Notes: generated by a model from the letters alone, not told the origin. A stretch of DNA of 64,000 bases from UKL13-2 sp038321965 (GCA_038321965.1 JBBQFL010000004.1:112231-176230); one strand, 5' to 3'. Positions 43,802-53,929 are shown, numbered from the stretch's first letter. Made by a program: numbers and translations.

Positions 43802-44724
43802 GACTGTCGTTCCTGTAAAAAGATTTGCGAATGTTTTAAAGCGTCATTCTCGGGACGAAAATGTGCGAACGGAGTAGGCGAGATTGCGGATCGCGTGTAG
43901 GACTGGCTGCCATATCGCAATGTTCTGTGAGTACGATGGATTTCGCGGTTGCAGACCGATTTAGCGTTAGTGCGCCAGTGCGGCGTACGGCTGTTCGTAA
44001 GTGCACTTAACCTATTTCTAATGCGCGCCGCCAGCCAAATTCTGGACTACGCTTGAACGTGGTTGTAAACACGTGCCTCATTGTCTGCTGGGGCTCTGAG
44101 GCTGAAAAGCTTCTATCAACGCTGCAACAGGCGAGTCTCGCGTCAAATTGCTGGCGCTGACAAGAATTCATAGGCTGCTGCATCAGGGAATCAGCTTACC
44201 CTGTCGATTGTTGCTGGCATTGATTTCGACCTTGCTTTCCCGTCGCGACCAACTGCATATCTGTCAGTACCTGGCGTTGACTAGGTATGCCACCAGTTTG
44301 CGCTCAGTCTTCTTTATCTTGGCGGTGTTACCTGCAAGTCGGGTATTCAAGCTGACTCACTACTTATCCGTGACAGCCTACCCGGCGTTATGGTCGCTTT
44401 ATTTCGGCTTCACCAGCCGCCAGTTTTATCGCGGTCATCGGCCGCGACAGAGATTTAAAGGCGTACTGTTATGCGCGTTCGCGCAGACTATTACGATGTA
44501 GATCATCCCCGGGGTCTAATCGGTCTAATTCTTTTATTACTACAAACACTGATCGCGCACCATACCGCAAACGCTCGGCGGCGGCGTCTATCCACACGTC
44601 GATACCCTTGCAAAATCCCGTCAGTCAAACTAAAAAACTCTGCTAAATTGTGCCTCGCCGAACAACAGAGGCCGCTTTTCATCAATTAGCGGTGACGAGG
44701 CGACTTCAACAGGGAGTGAACAGC
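43802..44724. other. 923-bp region without a supported gene
   Basis: The longest open frame (44148-44501, plus strand, 117 codons) is Leu/Arg/Ser-rich, has no visible ribosome binding site or domain, and contains no convincing coding pattern. I see no tRNA-like or long hairpin structure. A short direct repeat GGTCTAAT occurs at 44514-44521 and 44523-44530. The right end is the leader of the DUF418 gene. Confidence 0.5.
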
Positions 44725-46611
44725 ATGGAAGAAGTAACGCCCGTAGCAGCGCCCGAGGCAATGGCGCCTATCGCCGTCAATCAACGTATTGAAGCGCTGG
44801 ATGTCGTACGTGGGTTCGCGCTTCTGGGCATCTTCCTGATGAACATCGAGTTCTTCAATCGAACGTTCAGTAGTTTCAATGAAGGTATGCCGCGCGATAT
44901 CACAGGGCTGAATTGGCTTGCTAGCTGGTTCATTACCTATTTCGTGCAAGGTAAATTCTGGACAATTTTTTCACTGTTGTTCGGCATGGGATTTGCCGTC
45001 ATGATGGTTCGTGCTGAGCGTGCCGGCCGCGAATTCACACAGGTGTACATCCGCCGCGTGATTGCACTGGCCGTATTCGGCGCGGTGCACTTCATATTCT
45101 TGTGGGAAGGTGACATCCTGTTTAGCTATGCGGTTGCCGCATTGATACTGATGGTGGTGCTGTATGCGAAACCGAAGCCACTGCTGATCGCCATCGCGAT
45201 CACAGTCGGATTGGGCTTCATTCCTTATCTGGATAATTTCTTTGGCGTTGCCGCCGGACTCTGCGTGGCGGGACTGATCGCGCTCTACCTGAGAAGCGAA
45301 AAACGTGTAAGTGTTCGCGGCCACGTCATTCCAATATTTTCATTGATATTGCTGATTATTGGCACAGCGCTGGTCATCGCGGCGGGCGTATTCTGGGTAC
45401 TGCCTGACGGACCAGTGGAACCGCGCTTGCCGCTCACCGTATTCGGCCCCATGGTGTTGCTGGCAGGATGGCTTTCGTGGAAATATTATGAGCCCGTCGA
45501 AAAGCGCAGCGTTCGGCTCGCGGTCAGCCTTTATTTGTTCTTTGCTTTCGCAATGACTGCCGGCGGGATCGTTCAGCATTTCGCCCCTGATCCCGACGCC
45601 GGAATTGTTGTCTCCGCGCAAAACATGAAGCCCGACAAGCAACCAGCATCACCGTTGCCCAGTGCTGCACTTGCAGCCGAGGCAGAGGTAAAGACAGTCG
45701 TTAAACCCGTGCCTGCGACAACGGCGCAAGTTAACCCGGCGACGGATAGCCAGGCTGCAAAGCCGGCCGACAAGAGCGACAGCGAAAAGCTGGTTGCAAA
45801 AAGCGACGTCGCAAAAACCGGCGCGCCAGTAGGTGCCAAGGCGGCACCCAAAACGGACAACGATGTCGAGGAGAAGAAGCCCAAGAAGACCAAGGAACAG
45901 CGCGCTGCCGAGCGCAAGGAAGAACGCGAGAAGCGGCTTGCCGAAAACAAGGAAAACAAAGCGACGGAATTGCGCATCTTCACCCAGGGCAGTTACTACG
46001 AGGTGGTCTTATTTAGAGCGGCCAGATTCCTGGACAAGGCAGCAGGCGACTTTGGTTTCGCCACTGTCCTGATCGGCATGTTCATGCTCGGTGTCTGGTT
46101 TGTGCGCTCGGGCGTGATGGAAAACACGCGCGCCCACCTGCCAATCTTTCGGAAGCTTGCGTTGATTGGCTTGCCCCTCGGCATCGGTCTGGGCCTATTG
46201 GGCAGTATGATCGCCATGTCACATACGCCGGGTGACCGGTACGATGGATGGGGAATCGCACGTGGCATTTCAACCATCGGAAATCTCCCCGCCTGTCTCG
46301 GCTATGTCGGCATGGTGGTGCTCATGCTGCATGGCAATACGGTGTTCTCGCATATCCGCATCCTCGGTCCGCTGGGCCGGATGGCGTTGACCAATTACCT
46401 CACCCAATCGCTCATCTGTTCAATTTATTTTTACGGTTACGCGATGGGCCATTGGGGCATGCCTCGCGCACAGCAGTTTGCTTTTGTGCTGGCCGTGTAT
46501 GCAGCACAGATCGCCTTCAGCCATTGGTGGTTGTCAAAATTCCGCTATGGACCGATGGAGTGGTTCTGGCGCGGCTTCACCTATAGGCAGGTGCCGAAGT
46601 TTTTACATTAG
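44725..46611 (+). CDS. DUF418-family membrane protein with a long charged insert
   Basis: 628 residues from ATG 44725, chosen for AGGGAG at 44711-44716. The N-terminal part is typical of the family (RIEALDVVRGFALLGIFLMNIEFF; GKFWTIFSLLFGMGFAVMM). The C-terminal DUF418 domain has GPLGRMALTNYLTQSLICSIYFYGYAMGHWG and FSHWWLSKFRYGPMEWFWRGFTY. About 10-12 membrane helices. Between the halves is a ~120-residue Ala/Lys/Pro/Glu-rich stretch (about 45610-45975) ending in EEKKPKKTKEQRAAERKEER, absent from ordinary ~400-residue members. Role unknown; relatives are acyltransferase-like membrane proteins. Confidence 0.82.
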   Translation: MEEVTPVAAPEAMAPIAVNQRIEALDVVRGFALLGIFLMNIEFFNRTFSSFNEGMPRDITGLNWLASWFITYFVQGKFWTIFSLLFGMGFAVMMVRAERAGREFTQVYIRRVIALAVFGAVHFIFLWEGDILFSYAVAALILMVVLYAKPKPLLIAIAITVGLGFIPYLDNFFGVAAGLCVAGLIALYLRSEKRVSVRGHVIPIFSLILLIIGTALVIAAGVFWVLPDGPVEPRLPLTVFGPMVLLAGWLSWKYYEPVEKRSVRLAVSLYLFFAFAMTAGGIVQHFAPDPDAGIVVSAQNMKPDKQPASPLPSAALAAEAEVKTVVKPVPATTAQVNPATDSQAAKPADKSDSEKLVAKSDVAKTGAPVGAKAAPKTDNDVEEKKPKKTKEQRAAERKEEREKRLAENKENKATELRIFTQGSYYEVVLFRAARFLDKAAGDFGFATVLIGMFMLGVWFVRSGVMENTRAHLPIFRKLALIGLPLGIGLGLLGSMIAMSHTPGDRYDGWGIARGISTIGNLPACLGYVGMVVLMLHGNTVFSHIRILGPLGRMALTNYLTQSLICSIYFYGYAMGHWGMPRAQQFAFVLAVYAAQIAFSHWWLSKFRYGPMEWFWRGFTYRQVPKFLH

Positions 46612-46664
46612 CGGCTGTTTGAAAAGGCGTTGCGAAGGGGCATTTGCGTTTCAGCAATTGCCGA

Positions 46665-46880
46665 AACCCCTCACCCCTACCCCTCTCACCAGGGAGAGGG
46701 AACTAAGTCCGGTAAATTGCGAATATCTGAGAACGCTTTAATCCGTTGCTGAACGAGCCCTTCTCCCTTGGGAGAAGGGTTGGGATGAGGGGTATAGGCG
46801 TTTGATCCGTCACTGGAACCCCTCACCCTAGCCCTCTGCTTCGTTTAAAGTGTTCCCTTGCCCAAGGGGAGAGAGAATTG
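46665..46880. repeat. Three REP-like palindromic repeats between convergent genes
   Basis: Three units built on CCCCTCACCCTA and CCCTCTCCC/GGGAGAGGG arms: 46665-46701 (plus), 46757-46793 (inverted, with the hairpin CCCTTCTCCC-TTGG-GAGAAGGG), and 46818-46876. The third is interrupted by about 17 bp (GCTTCGTTTAAAGTGTT) inside its stem. They lie between convergent DUF418 and acylase genes, the usual place for REP-like elements, and may terminate both transcripts. Confidence 0.75.
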
Positions 46881-46909
46881 CCCACTGGCACCTGACCTCA
46901 ACCAAAATC

Positions 46910-49360
46910 TCACTTAGCCCGCGCTACCGGCACCAAATCAATCCTAGTCACCGTCGATGCCTCGATCCGGGCACGTGAATACAGCAGCGGGAAATACTCG
47001 CCCGCCAACCACATCGGGGCGAGGTCGCGATAGTGTCGGCTTGCCGGATCGCCTGACTGACCGGGCGCGTTGACCGCGCGCGAGTTGTCCCAATCGCCTA
47101 CGTCCAATATCATTCGAAATGATGGCCCGGCGACCTGGCGAAAATTATTCGGATCGAAACTGGAGATATTCACGGTATCGCTGCCGCCGTGCTTCGGCAT
47201 GGGGCCGACATTGAGACGTGTTCTCGTGGCTTCGTCTGCCGCGTTTGCCAACGCATGACCAAAGAAACTGTGGTGCAGTTTCCCCCACTGCCAGGTCGTG
47301 GCATCCGTTCCGCCCAGCCTGAGCATGTCATTCCAGGCCGCACTCAAGCTCTTTTCCAGGACTTCATCGCGCTTGGCGAACGCATCCTTGCCAAAGCGTG
47401 TTTGCGGCTTTTCCAGCGCTGCCAGCAAGCCCTCCATATCGACCGCGCGAATTACTGCGGAAGATGGCTTGGGCAGCGCAGCGTCCCTGAATGCGGCACC
47501 CAGATAGCGCGTCCACCAAACTTCAAACAATGCTGCCGCTGCCGAATCTGCGGTCTCCAAAAGGTTCCATTCAGTCAACAATTTGCTGGCCGCTTTGGCA
47601 CGTACGTCAGTGATACTGATGGAGTTGAGCAACACCTGCAGCCTCCTTGCAGGTACGGACAATATGTCGTTTTGCAGTCGCATGGAGTCTTCGATACTCA
47701 CTTTCGGCAGCCGGGCCAAGGTCTCCGAAATGCGCTCAAAACGCCCGTTCTGCGACCATTCAAAGCCAAGCTTTCGCTCACGGTATGGATACGTCGACGG
47801 CAAGTTTTGTTCGTTCGCCGTGGCGAACCAACCCTGGCTGGGATTGTAGAGTGAGGGCAACTTGTCGCCGGACCAAAAACCGGCCCACTCGTATCGTCCG
47901 TCACCGGGCACGGGTAGCAAGCCGTCCCAGTTCGGGCGTATTGGCGCCAACCCGCCGGACACCCAGCCGATGTTACCAGCGGTATCGGCGTAGACCTGAT
48001 TTTCACTCGGTGCACCCCAGTGCAGCATGGCGCGCTTGAACTCGGTAAAGTTCTTCGCGTACATGTAGTCGATACTGCCAAAGTACGGCGCCATTCCCGG
48101 TTCAGACCAAGCAGTCCGCACGGCATAGGCACGATTCTTTTCCCGATCAACATAGATCACCGGCCCGTGACGGCTGAACATCAATTCAACCTGCACTGCC
48201 GGCAGCCCTCTCACGGGCACGGTTTCGGTGATCACCCGCATTTTTTCCCACTTGCCCTGATACTTGTATTCCAGCGCGTTGGCGGGATTGATTTCGTAGA
48301 CGTAGAGGTCTTCCTGATCGATTGCGAAAATGGTCAGGCCAAAGGCGATGGTGCCGTTGTGGCCTATCGAAATTCCCGGCAGGGCCGGCTCGCCGCCGCC
48401 GATCACATTCAGTCCCGGTGAATTTAGATGCACGATATAGCGTAGCGACGGCGTCGAGTGCGCACGGTGCGGGTCACTCGCCAGTATTGGTCTCCCAGTC
48501 GATGATTTGGCCGGCGATACCACCCAGGCGTTGCTACCTTCAACCTCCGGACGCCCTGACCCGTCGGCCATCGTGACCTGCAGCAGGGGTTCGCCTTCGG
48601 CACGCTGGCCATCGCGGCCGCGCACCAGCACGCCCTGTGTCGCCAGGTTGAATACCCGCATCACTTCTGGCGGCAGGCATGCGTCCAGTCCTTCCGGAAT
48701 TTTGGTCTCCCATGCTGGTGACAGCGCGATCCGGATCTGGTCAGCTGCCAGTTCGGATTTACACGCTGCCATGGCACGCGAGAATTCTGAACCGGCGTTG
48801 CGCGTCAGTCCGTGGCTGCGAATCCGCACTACATCTTCAGGCTGCCATTTCTCGGGTGAATAACCGAAGTAGCTGAACTCAAACGGCAGTTTCGCTGGAT
48901 CGCTGCCGACGTAATCGATATAGGCGTTGATCCCGGCGACAAAACGCGTGGCGATACGCTGCGCATTCTTACCGTAGGCCAGCCACTCCTTGCGCATGTC
49001 CCCACGATAGAGAAAAAGACGCGCAGCCCGATCCTGCTCGACGAAATTAGCGCCCAGAGCATAGGACAGTCGTCCCAGACCCCGACGGCGCCACAAATCA
49101 ATCTGGAACAAACGATCCCGCGCTGCGTTAAATCCTTGGACGAAAAACATATCGTCCTCACTCTTTGCATAAATGTGCGGTATGCCCCAGGTATCGACAA
49201 GGATGTGTGCCGGTGCCGCAAGACCGGCGAGTACAATGTTCTGCTGCGGTGCTTGCGCTTCAACCGGCTTGACGGGTGGCTTCAGCCATTGGGCGTACGC
49301 GGGCATGGCACAAGCCAGCGATGAAAGCGCGGTCACCAGCCAAAGCGTTATCTTGGTCAT
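46910..49360 (-). CDS. Penicillin acylase-family Ntn hydrolase, exported
   Basis: 816 residues from ATG 49360, where a signal peptide begins (MTKITLWLVTALSSLACAMPAYA); the frame opens upstream to 49450. Opening HILVDTWGIPHIYAKSEDDMFFVQGFNAARDRLFQID is the A-chain start of the family. The autoprocessing site is EGSNAWVVS, where S276 becomes the N-terminal nucleophile of the B chain; HNGTIAFGLT and WGAPSENQVYADTAGNIGW follow. Members hydrolyse amide bonds of penicillins, acyl-homoserine lactones or other N-acyl compounds in the periplasm. The substrate is unknown, but quorum-signal acylases belong to this family. Confidence 0.88.
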   Translation of the reverse strand: MTKITLWLVTALSSLACAMPAYAQWLKPPVKPVEAQAPQQNIVLAGLAAPAHILVDTWGIPHIYAKSEDDMFFVQGFNAARDRLFQIDLWRRRGLGRLSYALGANFVEQDRAARLFLYRGDMRKEWLAYGKNAQRIATRFVAGINAYIDYVGSDPAKLPFEFSYFGYSPEKWQPEDVVRIRSHGLTRNAGSEFSRAMAACKSELAADQIRIALSPAWETKIPEGLDACLPPEVMRVFNLATQGVLVRGRDGQRAEGEPLLQVTMADGSGRPEVEGSNAWVVSPAKSSTGRPILASDPHRAHSTPSLRYIVHLNSPGLNVIGGGEPALPGISIGHNGTIAFGLTIFAIDQEDLYVYEINPANALEYKYQGKWEKMRVITETVPVRGLPAVQVELMFSRHGPVIYVDREKNRAYAVRTAWSEPGMAPYFGSIDYMYAKNFTEFKRAMLHWGAPSENQVYADTAGNIGWVSGGLAPIRPNWDGLLPVPGDGRYEWAGFWSGDKLPSLYNPSQGWFATANEQNLPSTYPYRERKLGFEWSQNGRFERISETLARLPKVSIEDSMRLQNDILSVPARRLQVLLNSISITDVRAKAASKLLTEWNLLETADSAAAALFEVWWTRYLGAAFRDAALPKPSSAVIRAVDMEGLLAALEKPQTRFGKDAFAKRDEVLEKSLSAAWNDMLRLGGTDATTWQWGKLHHSFFGHALANAADEATRTRLNVGPMPKHGGSDTVNISSFDPNNFRQVAGPSFRMILDVGDWDNSRAVNAPGQSGDPASRHYRDLAPMWLAGEYFPLLYSRARIEASTVTRIDLVPVARAK

Positions 49361-49558
49361 TGAGGAGACGAGCAGCGAAAGAATATTTGCAAAACGATTT
49401 CTCAGCATATCACGACGCAGAGTGCCATTTGAAGCGCTTGTCAGCCGCAAAATGCCTCAAGAGCCTTGCCAGTGCTGGATCAACGTTCCAGCTTCTCAAC
49501 ATGTTTTTGCGCGGACAAATCGTCGTGTCGCGCCTCGACCACGCCGCTACATCGCCCT

Positions 49559-51013
49559 TCACTCTTCCAGCGTAAGACGGCGTCCGTTGCCGAGTTGATC
49601 GCGAAGTCCCTCAACGACAGCAGCAACCCCGCGCACGCGAAAGAACGCACCTTCATCATCGGCGCGTTCGTCGAACACCTCGCAACTGGAAAATATTTTT
49701 CCGCGCATTTGTTGGGCCGACCAAGGTAGAAACAGCTCGGCTTCGACAAGGTCCTTCTGGAAAAACCCTAACACCGCAGCATGTAACTTTGCCACATCGG
49801 CTTCGCGCCGAGCGCTCATCACGATGCACTGCGGATATTGGGCGCGGAGGTCCGCTTCACGTTCTGCTTGCGCGCTCTCGTCGCCGACCATGTCTATTTT
49901 GTTAAACACGCGAATCTTTGGTACGTCCTGTGCGCCGATTTCATTGAGTACGCTATCGGTCACCGCGAGTTGCCGTTCAAAGCCGACATCGCTGGCATCG
50001 ATGACATGCAGCAGTAGCGATGACTCCGTTGCTTCCTCCAGAGTCGATTTGAACGAGGCGACCAAATCGTGCGGCAAGTTTTTGATGAAGCCGACAGTAT
50101 CGCTAACCAGTATGCGCGGCACTGTTTCGGGGTGGAGTGCTCGCACCGTCGTATCGAGCGTGGCAAAGAGTTTGTTGGCAACCAGCACTTCACTACCAGT
50201 AAGCGCCCTCATTAACGTCGACTTGCCCGCATTGGTGTATCCGACCAGCGCCACGCGGGCGATCTTTTGTCCTGCCTGACCAGCTTGACCTTCCTGCCGT
50301 CGCGCCCGTTGCGTCTGGCGCTCGGCATCCATTGCGGTGATTTCAAGTTGTAGCTCGGCAATGCGGTTGCGGATCTTCTGCCGGTCCAGGGCACTGTGCG
50401 TTTCGCCTGCGCCGCGTCCGCCTGTGCCGCTGCGCTGCCTGCCCTTGGGCCCTGCCAGCTTGGCCGCTTCGCGAAGGCGCGGTGACAGATACCCCAGACG
50501 GGCAATCTCGACCTGCGCACGTGCCGCCCGCGAACTGGCGTGGCGGTGAAAAATCTCCAATATGACCATTGTCCGGTCCATCACCTGGCAGCCAACTTCG
50601 ATTTCGAGGTTGCGCGCTTGCGATGGTGAAATTTCATGGTCGACAAGGACAATATCGACACGCCGTGTTTCAGGATCGGCGGCTGATTGCGCCGCTTCCT
50701 TCGCTCTGGCAGCGCCACTCTTTGCCGCTTTCCGTCCGTTCACGGGAACAAGCTCCACATCAGCCGCATCGTCGGTGTCGATTTCACCTTCGACAAAGCT
50801 GCGCATTTCCTGCCGCTTACCGATGCCAACGTATGCGGTTCGGTCGAAACTCGTGCGCTTTTGAATAAACGTGCCGACCACTTGGTAGCCTAGCGTTTTA
50901 GCCAGTTCACGCAATTCGTTTACAGATTCATTCAGTTCGATGTCGGTGACGGATGGGAGTTGTACCGCCACGACGACGGCGCGCAGCGGTTTCTCGTTAA
51001 GATCTGTTTGCAT
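49559..51013 (-). CDS. hflX: Ribosome-associated GTPase HflX
   Basis: 484 residues from ATG 51013. The N-terminal HflX domain contains GTFIQKRTSFDRTAYVGIGKRQEM, then VDHEISPSQARNLE, MDRTMVILEIFHRHASSRAARAQVE and the Gly-rich RQRSGTGGRGAGET linker. The G domain follows: G1 GYTNAGKSTL, G3 DTVGF, G4 NKID. It carries a ~45-residue Ala/Lys-rich insert near residue 75-120 not seen in E. coli HflX. HflX splits stalled 70S ribosomes under stress. The usual hfq neighbour is absent here. Confidence 0.92.
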   Translation of the reverse strand: MQTDLNEKPLRAVVVAVQLPSVTDIELNESVNELRELAKTLGYQVVGTFIQKRTSFDRTAYVGIGKRQEMRSFVEGEIDTDDAADVELVPVNGRKAAKSGAARAKEAAQSAADPETRRVDIVLVDHEISPSQARNLEIEVGCQVMDRTMVILEIFHRHASSRAARAQVEIARLGYLSPRLREAAKLAGPKGRQRSGTGGRGAGETHSALDRQKIRNRIAELQLEITAMDAERQTQRARRQEGQAGQAGQKIARVALVGYTNAGKSTLMRALTGSEVLVANKLFATLDTTVRALHPETVPRILVSDTVGFIKNLPHDLVASFKSTLEEATESSLLLHVIDASDVGFERQLAVTDSVLNEIGAQDVPKIRVFNKIDMVGDESAQAEREADLRAQYPQCIVMSARREADVAKLHAAVLGFFQKDLVEAELFLPWSAQQMRGKIFSSCEVFDERADDEGAFFRVRGVAAVVEGLRDQLGNGRRLTLEE

Positions 51014-51214
51014 TGTTGGGTTGCTTATTTGCGGTGTTGGCCCGGGTCTTAACTGCAGGCCACGACTGGCGTGGACCGCAATCAATTTTGTGCAAGGCGA
51101 TGGCTCAGCTTATCACGCCGCTGAGGGCAATTCGGCACACATGTCGACTGCGGATTGATTTCATCCGCAAGCCGGTATTCCTAATCCTGCGCGGAACACT
51201 TCGCCCAACGACAC

Positions 51215-52198
51215 TCAACGCCCGCGGCGAACCACGATGCCCGCCGAGGTCGCGACATGTTCCCAGAGCAATAGTTTTAGATGCGCGTCTTCCACATAGG
51301 GCGGCATGTCGATGTGGTAATCCAAATGGTGAGAATTTGGTGCGACGACAAACGGCTGCACGGTGTGGCCGCGGTCCCGCAATCGTCGTACAAGTTCCAG
51401 CATATCGCGATTTCGAAAAATCACGACGTGTGGACTCTCTACTGTCGCGTCATTCGATGACAGGTTGTATTCCGTCGTGTGCACCGCAATGCCGCCCACG
51501 CGTAGCGTTTTCTCGACCGCATTGATGACGAACTGTAAACCCGCCTCTATAGACCCCAGATGTTCGAAACAGCACGACGACCAATTGAAATCAAAATCGA
51601 CGAGCGCCGGATCGATGTCGTTCATGTCGCAGACCTGATACGAAACATTCCTGTCGAACAGCCCGCCGTCAATTATTTCCGGGTAGCGTAACGATTCCAG
51701 ATTGACTGCGTGCTGTCCGTTCGTCCAATCCGATGCATGGGCGTGCTCGGTCGACATATCCGTCGCCACGATATTGGCACCCAAGCTCGCGAATAGCGAA
51801 GGCAGCCTTTCTGTCCCGACGCCAAACACCAATCCCCGACTACCCGCCTTGACCAGCCCGGATCCAACCAGATGATGAACGACAAACACGAACTCCCACA
51901 ATTTACGATGCCACGTAAAGGGGTGTCTGAGAAGATCGCATATTTCCTTGTAGCGCGGATGGAGGAAATCCGCCGCATTACAAGTCGAGTACGACATGAA
52001 CGGCGTTGACGCATTCAGATCGGGGAAAGGCGGCATGGGCAGATATTGGCGCTGGCGCGCGGAATCGAGCTGAAGCTGCATGTCGTCTACGCGGGCACGC
52101 AATGTCGCCAGTTCTAGTTGAATTTCGTCGCGGGTGGACTCAATCAATGATGGTTCCTCTGAATTTTCGCTTCGGCTCCCTGGTAGGCTGTCAGCCAC
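51215..52198 (-). CDS. SAM-dependent methyltransferase-like protein with N-terminal coiled coil
   Basis: 327 residues from GTG 52198; an in-frame TAG lies two codons upstream, so the start is close to fixed, although the ribosome binding site is weak. A helical/coiled-coil N-terminus (IQLELATLRARVDDMQLQLDSARQ) is followed by a Rossmann-type domain with GLVFGVGTERLPSLFASLGANIVATDMS and DFNWSSCCFEHLGSIEAGLQFV. This style of methyltransferase is common in surface-glycan loci. The gene begins 8 bp after the DUF1415 stop, probably in one transcript. Substrate unknown. Confidence 0.72.
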   Translation of the reverse strand: MADSLPGSRSENSEEPSLIESTRDEIQLELATLRARVDDMQLQLDSARQRQYLPMPPFPDLNASTPFMSYSTCNAADFLHPRYKEICDLLRHPFTWHRKLWEFVFVVHHLVGSGLVKAGSRGLVFGVGTERLPSLFASLGANIVATDMSTEHAHASDWTNGQHAVNLESLRYPEIIDGGLFDRNVSYQVCDMNDIDPALVDFDFNWSSCCFEHLGSIEAGLQFVINAVEKTLRVGGIAVHTTEYNLSSNDATVESPHVVIFRNRDMLELVRRLRDRGHTVQPFVVAPNSHHLDYHIDMPPYVEDAHLKLLLWEHVATSAGIVVRRGR

Positions 52199-52205
52199 CA
52201 GCTAC

Positions 52206-52796
52206 TCAATCAGAATCAATCGATGCGCCGGTCTTATTCAGCCTCCGCCACCCATCATGCCCGAGCTTTTCCATATTCAGTATATTTTGTTCAAAAATAT
52301 CTCTGGCCTCCGGAAACGCCTCAACCGCCCGCGATACGCTTTCCTCGCGTAGCAAATGTAATGTCGGGTACGGAGAACGATTGGTGTAATTGGTAATGTC
52401 GGTAGGCTCGGTATCCGCGAACTGATACTGCGGGTGAAAGCTGGCGATCTGAATCACGCCGTCGAGTTTGAGCTCATCGACGGCAGCGTCTGCAACCTCA
52501 AGAAAATCGTTGTAGTCGATGAAGTCATTTAACAGGTACGGGTGAATCAGTAGCGTCGTATCGGCCTCCGCAGGATCAACGTTTGCCAGAAACTCCAATT
52601 CGCGCACCAGTTGTGTGAGCAGCACCTCGCGTGAATCCGATTCACACACCACATAGCGGATCTGCCCTTTTACATGCACCGCCTTGGCAAACGGGCAAAG
52701 GTTTAGTCCAATGACCGCCTTTTCAAGCCACTGTTTGGTGGCGGTGATTACGGGTTCAGGCCCTGCAGCTGCTGTAGTGGCACTGCTGTCAGTCAC
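52206..52796 (-). CDS. DUF1415 family protein
   Basis: 196 residues from GTG 52796. Family features: VITATKQWLEKAVIGLNLCPFAKAV near residue 17, the acidic LLIHPYLLNDFIDYNDFLEVAD, FHPQYQFADTEPTDITNYTNRSPYPTLHLLREESV, and the end NILNMEKLGHDGWRRL. The single LCPFA Cys is conserved in DUF1415. Function unknown. It sits upstream of the methyltransferase gene. Confidence 0.85.
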   Translation of the reverse strand: MTDSSATTAAAGPEPVITATKQWLEKAVIGLNLCPFAKAVHVKGQIRYVVCESDSREVLLTQLVRELEFLANVDPAEADTTLLIHPYLLNDFIDYNDFLEVADAAVDELKLDGVIQIASFHPQYQFADTEPTDITNYTNRSPYPTLHLLREESVSRAVEAFPEARDIFEQNILNMEKLGHDGWRRLNKTGASIDSD

Positions 52797-52879
52797 GATC
52801 TGGTCCGCTTTTGTCGTGCCGACCCCGCATGTATTTTTCTGCCCATCGGCAGGCCGTCGCCCGTGATCTCATAGAAGGG

Positions 52880-53854
52880 CTATTCAACTTTTGCCCCAGA
52901 CACCTTGACCACTTCCGCCCAGCGGGTGATCTCTTCACGAATGAATTCTCCGTAACCTTCCGGCGACAGCGGTGCCGGCACAGCGCCCAGATCCATAAAG
53001 CGCTCCTTGATATCGGCTGAGGCCAATGCCTTGTTCGATTCGGTGTTGATCCTGGCAATGATTTCTTTTGGCGTGCCTTTCGGTGCCATCAGCCCGAACC
53101 AGGATTGCACATCAAATCCGGCCAGCCCGGCTTCACCCATGGTCAGTACGTCTGGAGCGGAAGGTGAACGTTGCGCGCTAGTCACCGCAAGTGCGCGCAG
53201 CTTGCCGGCCTTCACATGTGGCAACGCCGAAGGCATATTGTCGAACATCACCTGCACCTGACCGCCGATCATGTCGGTCATCGCGGGCGCGCTGCCCTTA
53301 TATGGAATGTGGACCATGTCCACTTTGGCAAGAATCTTGAATAGTTCGCCGCACATATGAATCGACGTACCGGACCCGCTGGAGGCGTAAGACAGCTTGC
53401 CCGGATTTGCGCGAGCGTAGTCGATCAGCTCCTTCAACGATTTGGCGGGCACCGAGGGATGAATGACAAGAATATTGGGCACCTTGGCGAACAAGGCCAC
53501 TGGTTCAAAATCCTTGCCGAAGTCGAATGGTAACTTTGAAAACAGCGAGGCATTGATCGCGTTGGTGATTGCGTTGACATAAAAAGTGTAACCGTCCGGG
53601 GTTGACCTCGCGACCGCTTCCGCGCCGATATTGCTGCTGCCACCCGCCTTGTTCTCGATGATGACCGGCTGGCCGAGAACATCGCCCAGCTTCTTGGCCA
53701 TCAATCGTCCAACTACATCGGTCGCACCGCCCGGTGCGAAGCCGACCACGAACTTGAGTGGCTTGCTCGGATACGCTTGCGCGAAGGCGTGCTGCGGGAG
53801 TGCGACGGCCAATGCGCCAGCGCCGGTGGCGGACAAAAAATCTCTGCGTTTCAT
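52880..53854 (-). CDS. Bug-family periplasmic solute receptor (tripartite tricarboxylate type)
   Basis: 324 residues. A twin-arginine-like signal (MKRRDFLSATGAGALAVALP, then AFAQ) precedes the mature start YPSKPLKFVVGFAPGGATDVVGRLMAKKL, diagnostic of Bug receptors. These bind carboxylates such as citrate, nicotinate or amino acids and are greatly expanded in betaproteobacteria, mostly as orphans. No TctA/TctB genes are nearby here either. The ligand cannot be read from the sequence. Confidence 0.9.
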   Translation of the reverse strand: MKRRDFLSATGAGALAVALPQHAFAQAYPSKPLKFVVGFAPGGATDVVGRLMAKKLGDVLGQPVIIENKAGGSSNIGAEAVARSTPDGYTFYVNAITNAINASLFSKLPFDFGKDFEPVALFAKVPNILVIHPSVPAKSLKELIDYARANPGKLSYASSGSGTSIHMCGELFKILAKVDMVHIPYKGSAPAMTDMIGGQVQVMFDNMPSALPHVKAGKLRALAVTSAQRSPSAPDVLTMGEAGLAGFDVQSWFGLMAPKGTPKEIIARINTESNKALASADIKERFMDLGAVPAPLSPEGYGEFIREEITRWAEVVKVSGAKVE

Positions 53855-53929
53855 GGTTGCTCCTCAGTTTGTTGATTTTCGTATTCAATCGATCTAACTG
53901 GATCGTGCGCGCTCTATGATCGGTTCGTA

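Noticed and set aside
44148..44501. 117-codon open frame in the 923-bp gap before the DUF418 gene
   Set aside because: No ribosome binding site, no domain or signal peptide, Leu/Arg/Ser-rich composition typical of spurious frames. Not called as a gene.
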